Part shown: positions 59,341 through 64,000 of the stretch, piece after piece
Numbering within the stretch: the first letter of the stretch is position 1
Layout of the letters: the number at the start of each line of letters is the position of its first letter
Assembly: GCA_030522415.1 (NCBI GenBank)
Contig: CM060108.1
Coordinates: 40,446,756 to 40,510,755 of the forward strand
Direction: 5' to 3'
From: Channallabes apus
Taxonomy: Eukaryota; Chordata; Actinopteri; Siluriformes; Clariidae
DNA length: 64,000 bases
Made by a program: the position numbers and the translations under genes
The notes under the pieces: generated by a model
What the model saw: the letters and a program-made list of their open reading frames with translations, nothing else
The model's database searches: none
What the model was told of the DNA's origin: nothing

Positions 59341-59400
<60 letters not shown>
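59341..59400. repeat. (TG)n microsatellite at a splice donor
   Basis: A pure TG tract starting just inside the intron after Ig exon 2. The open frame running through it is a read-through artefact. Confidence 0.95.
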
Positions 59401-59404
<4 letters not shown>

Positions 59405-59894
59405 ACTTTTACATGTAACATTTATCACTAGTTTCTGATTTTCTTCCAGATTGTATTATATGATAAACCGAGTCTCATTATACTGATTGTAGAGCTGCTT
59501 ATTTCTGTTTATTCACTTTTCTGTCTTAAAGTCACCAAATCATCTGATGTGTAAAGAATCAGCACAATTCATCATCTATTCTGATCTGTGTGACACATTT
59601 CTCCTCAGCTTTTATTTACACTGTCAGGAAATAACAGACATTAATGAGAACCGATTCCTCTTCATCTAATAGTCAAACTGATTTTACTGTCAGGAGTTTA
59701 TATGTTTACAAACAAACAAATAAATACACCAATTATGATAAATTGATAGAGAGAGATTAGAGAGTTTAATAATCACATAGCAGTTATTGTCTCTCACTTT
59801 GATATTATTGTTTCTTTACATTTAATATCCCTAAATATTTGAATTCAGATAATTAGAATAACTGAAAATTTATAAACAATGTGACTTTTGTACA

Positions 59895-60921
59895 GGGGGG
59901 TGTTCTTCATACGTCACTAACTCAGTTAGCTGGATTTGATTGTTGTGGATTTGTCCTGATCTTGGATTGTTTTGTTCTTTGATGCTCATCTCGCATTTGC
60001 TGTCATAGCAACATGTCCGTAAACTTGAACCTGCTCAGTAGCAGCTTTATTTCATGTAAACAAGCTTAAGGCTGCGCTCCTGCTTGGTTGAAATGGTGAG
60101 GTCACATCTGATTGGTTAAAGAGCGCTGACGTGGACTGACTCACGTGGGAAAAGAAAAGTATCTTGCATATATACTGTATACGGCATGCCATAATATATA
60201 TTATATATATATATATATATATAATATAAAATTGATATCAAATATTATATTAGAACACAAATTCATAGGTTTTCTATTATTATAATAAACTCTAGGCACG
60301 AGACAGCCCTCAAGACCATTAATTCAAATTCTTGTATAATGTTTATATTGTAACACATTTATTTTTCAGGGGTTCGTTATGAATATGCAAATAAATATTT
60401 ATATATATATAATAAAAATACTTTTTTTATAATGAAAAATTGGACAAAACTAATTTTATTATAAAGTAAACAATATAAAAGTATACATGTTTTTGAAAAA
60501 ATATTCATATTTCTTATTTTATTTTATTGTCTCATGTAAATTGTAAACCATATGTGCATATTATGTTCTAATATAATATTTGATAGCGATTATGTGTGTG
60601 TGTGAGGAGGGGGGATCCATGGCAGGGAAGCATTTCAGCACATAACAGGTGTTACAAAAAAAATTGAGCTTGTTCTTTTGTCATTTCTTCAACCAATCAA
60701 AGGGCTTGTGATCAGTGTTTCTACTGTCGATGCATATCGCCTTTTAAACCAACGCACGAGCGCGCAATAATCCTAGACAACTCAATCCAGCCATACTAAT
60801 CATCAACAACAGGTGTGCTCGAAGAACCGACTTAGCCAGAGTGTAATTAGCACGATGATCTCATCTTAGATGTGTCAATTCATCCCAGATGTTTCAAGCG
60901 ACGTACGAAGAATACCCCCGG
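59895..60921. mobile_element. About 1.0-kb TIR element in the Ig intron
   Basis: The left end ggggggtgttcttcatacgt pairs with the right end acgtacgaagaatacccccg. The element separates the conserved intron block (59740-59840) from Ig exon 3, explaining the larger spacing than before exon 1. A TA-rich palindromic stretch is at about 60193-60222. Superfamily not assigned. Confidence 0.6.
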
Positions 60922-61026
60922 GTGTGTTTAGTGTCGTGACTGAGAGAGTAATAGTGTTTAACTGTAGAGGTGATTTGTGTAGTAAAGACTACTTCACATT
61001 CTCATACTGTATTTAATCTCTAACAG

Positions 61027-61293
61027 AAAAACCTCAAGCTAAACTCACATCAAGACCTACTGGAGCTGTACTGTCAGGAAACTCAGTGACTCTGGACTGT
61101 ACACTGACACCACAGACTACTGGATGGACATTTTACTGGAACACATCAACACAGAGCTTTAATGCTCATACACACTCCTACACCATCAAATCAGTTAGTG
61201 AATCTAATAGAGGTGGATATCAGTGCAGAGCTGGAAGAGGATCCCCAGTCTACTACACACACTACAGTAATAAACTCCAGTTAGTAGTTACTG
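61027..61293 (+). CDS. Ig domain exon 3 (A-type), FcRL-like receptor
   Basis: 267 nt, phase 1-1, acceptor ctctaacag, donor GTGAGT. It encodes 89 residues: EKPQAKLTSR start, Cys25 (VTLDCTL), Trp38 (TFYWNT), Cys67 (GGYQCRAGRG), ending LQLVVT. It is a close paralogue of exon 1; the flanking intron is nearly identical, so it arose by tandem duplication of an exon-intron block. The coding sequence has diverged much more than the following intron, most strongly in the loop after Trp38. Confidence 0.9.
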
Positions 61294-63375
61294 GTGAGTA
61301 AGAGACTTTCTCTCATGTGATTCTGTACAACACTGAACATATAAACACCATGTGATCAGCATCACAATACAGTAACATTTACACAGTTAGACACAGAGAA
61401 GTGTTTCCTGTAGATGATTGTATTAAAGTTAAAGAGAGACAGTGTGAGCACGGCTGAGCAGCGCCGGTGTGAGCTGAGCTGGAAATCAAGTGGAACAACA
61501 CCAGTTTAGATTTAGTGGAAAATGTCACAAAAACCTGTAAAACTCTTTTAATAAGCTGCTGAGAGGCTGTTTAATGGTCTTCATAAAGTTACTGCTTCAG
61601 AAACATCACCATGTTCGAGTGGAGAGTCTGAGTGTAAATGAGTGAAGAGGACGAGGCTCGAGATTTTATACTGAAACACTGAGTGTAACAGACTGTAGAG
61701 ACTGAGAGAGTGACTCTTGTTCCACTGAGCCGCATTAGTTACCGTCCTCTCTCGACGTCTTTTTATTTAATATCACCTCTGAAGTCATTACAGTCTTTAC
61801 CAGTACGAGCAATAAGGACGTGTTATGGACATAATAACGTTTCAATAACCGTCCGTTAAGGAATTTGTCCATGTTCTACTGAGACCTGAATAAATGATAA
61901 TGAAACCGTAACGACACTTCCGTCATTAAGAGAAATTAAAACAATGCTACTGACTATTACCAACTATTACGGAGGTGTTAACAATATGATAATGACCTCA
62001 TTCTGCTCTGCTAGGTGTTTTGTATTCGCTGTTGTTGTTGTTGTTGTTTTGTGATCTGAGTACATTATGACTGATATAAAGCTGCTCACACTTTCACTTT
62101 ATTTAGAGAGTTTATATTTCAGTCTTGTTTTCCTGGACTACTATTATTGATTTTACATTTCATCTACTTTGCAAAAGTTGCGACTCTTTATGACTGAAAT
62201 CAAACTGTTCGTGTCGCCTTTTACAGAGTGAACGTGTCCATGATGTCTGCAGCTTCATTTCAGTTATAAACTCACAACCACATTCCAGCTATTCAGGATC
62301 AAATAATTATTCAGTGCTGGACACAAACAGCAAAAAAGCATTATGATTATTATTTGAATAATAATGAACTCCTGAAGATCCTCGGGGTGTGGAGACGAGA
62401 AACGTTTATGTACATACTGTATGTTTTCTGGGTTTCTACAATATCATTTCATTTACATGGGAAATCACATTGAATTAGAAATACATCATGGTTTAGAAAA
62501 CATTAAGCATGATTTTGAACTCTTGAGCAATGCCCTGTGCACTATTACGTTAAGTTAAATGTGGCGCTCCCACAAGAGCCTAAAAATCATTTAGTATTTT
62601 TGGGAAAATATTTATTCATAAAAACAACTAATAAAGTAACATTTATCCGTTTCCTATTTATATGGTGATGAGCACTGCTGCTAAATCATCTCTATTCAGC
62701 AGTCTGCCGATCAGTCACATGAAAATCATCAGACAAACATGATATCAGAGAGATATTTATAAAATAGGATTGACTGTATAAACACCATCAACAGTGTGAT
62801 GTATCATGAAACTGTGATTCCCCTTTGCAGATCGAGCAGTGATTAACCGCGCTCTAAGTGTACAGTACAAGTGATTAACGGTGCTGAGGATTAACTAAGA
62901 GGCTGTAGAGTCTGAAAAACGAGAGCGATTAAAAAGCAAGTGTGTAGTGCGGCCACATAAAGGACTCATTTTATACGGAGCTGATTAGACTGAGTATTGA
63001 TTAAGAGCAGCTGCGCCTCGTGATGTAGCCTGGTACAGTATGTTTGAACTGCCTCTTGACTGTTGGTTCGGTTTCGGGTTGAGCTCTTACGAGGCTGCGC
63101 TTCTCGGAGGAGAGAGATATGGTGGTTCATCACGCTGTTTTTGACGCCATTGTGATGCCAATTCACCAGACATACAGTAGACCGTAATGATAATCACAAT
63201 GTTAAAGGCGACTTGTGTAATACGTGCGCTGTGATTGGTGGAAAATGTTTCTCGTATAGCGAGCTGGTCAATGCCGTGGAATACCAATGGAGCACGTGCA
63301 GCGGCAAATAGTGGCAGTTCATAATGTTGTGTTTTCTGTCAGATTCAACATCATGTTTAAAGTTATTTAATGAGA
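61294..63375 (+). repeat. Intron copy 2 of the Ig exon tandem duplication
   Basis: Near-identical to 55830-57125 up to about 62590, then patchy (63231-63375 matches 57690-57812). No Tc1 or B-type exon follows in this copy. Confidence 0.9.
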
Positions 63376-63695
63376 AATTAAAACGTTCAGGAAAATCTGC
63401 AGCAGATCGAGTGAATTCAGTTCAGTTCATTTCTTGTAAATGCTTTATTTATATTTCAGTTGTAACCGAAATATAATCTTTTCTCTCCATGTCTTTGTAA
63501 ATGCCTCGTCTATAAACCTGTTCTTATATCGATTTAAAACTGATGTAAAATTAATCATGTGTCGAACAAAATAATATCTAAAAGAGGCTGTGCAGGTGGT
63601 TTAGTGTCTCAGAGACAGTAATAATATTTAATTCTGTAAGTGATTAGTGAGGTAAAGACAACCTGACATCCTGAACTGTGTTTTATTTTTTACAG

Positions 63696-63992
63696 TAAAC
63701 ATCAAACCTGTGATCACATCAGGTCTTACAGGAGCTGCACTGTCAGGAAACACAGTGACTCTGACCTGTACACTGGATCTGCAGTCTAGTGGATGGAGGA
63801 TTTACTGGACGACACCCACTGGGACTGAGACTGAGACTAAGACTGAAACACAATACTCCTCCTACTACTACTCCTACTACACCATCAGCTCAGTTAGTGT
63901 CTCTGATGGAGGTCAGTACAGGTGCAGAGCTGGAAGAGGAGACCCAGTCTACTACACACGCTACAGTGAGACGTTCTCACTAAGTGTTATTG
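63696..63992 (+). CDS. Ig domain exon 4 (A-type), FcRL-like receptor
   Basis: 297 nt, phase 1-1, acceptor tttttacag, donor GTGAGT right at the window edge. It encodes 99 residues: VNIKPVITSG start, Cys25, Trp38 (RIYWTT), Cys77 (GQYRCRAGRG), ending FSLSVI. It is 9-10 residues longer than the other A-type domains because of a Thr/Glu-rich then Tyr/Ser-rich insert (residues 44-62) made of short tandem DNA repeats. Further Ig, transmembrane and cytoplasmic exons are expected beyond 64000. Confidence 0.9.
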
Positions 63993-64000
63993 GTGAGTAA

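Overview
The window looks like teleost fish nuclear DNA. It has small exons with GT/AG splice sites and 5'-phase-1 immunoglobulin (Ig) exons, many Tc1/mariner, hAT, CACTA/EnSpm-like, SINE, Rex3 and Ty3/gypsy sequences, and long CT/TG/TA microsatellites. The SINE and Tc1 families recall otophysan fish such as catfishes, but that is from memory and was not searched. Most of the 64 kb is transposon-derived and AT-rich.

The one host gene supported is a plus-strand, multi-domain Ig receptor of the teleost Fc-receptor-like (FcRL/LITR-type) group. Four complete Ig exons lie at 55560-55829, 59073-59336, 61027-61293 and 63696-63992. All are phase 1-1 and carry the Cys-Trp-Cys core, and the gene continues past the right edge. 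At the far left are a start-codon exon (1768-1798) and a 33-nt second exon (3946-3978), which together encode a signal peptide. A duplicate of this leader module at about 8765-15120 has lost its start exon but keeps an intact second exon (15016-15048). Whether the leader and the Ig exons, about 40-50 kb apart, form one transcript cannot be settled from the sequence.

Between them lies a tandem segmental duplication: unit 1 at about 16400-25512 and unit 2 at about 25513-39030. Each unit holds a 33-nt phase 1-1 mini-exon (22542-22574 and 31593-31625) whose flanking introns resemble those around Ig exon 2. The units therefore look like decayed Ig-receptor modules. They differ by precise insertions, and each is an empty site in the other copy: a hAT and a 1620-bp Tc1 in unit 1; a 1708-bp EnSpm-like element, a 235-bp MITE and a roughly 6-kb nested transposon stack in unit 2. 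A 17-bp minisatellite has about 43 copies in unit 1 and 6 in unit 2. A third, diverged partial copy lies at 41390-44500, split by a hAT that itself carries a SINE.

From 45330 to 52000 a dead Ty3/gypsy element is split by a SINE tail, which is in turn split by a 4.5-kb EnSpm-like element containing a large inverted repeat. A 5'-truncated Rex3 LINE with a 12-bp target-site duplication follows at 52985-53465. From about 55.3 kb the Ig exon region begins; exon 1 plus intron and exon 3 plus intron are themselves a tandem duplication.
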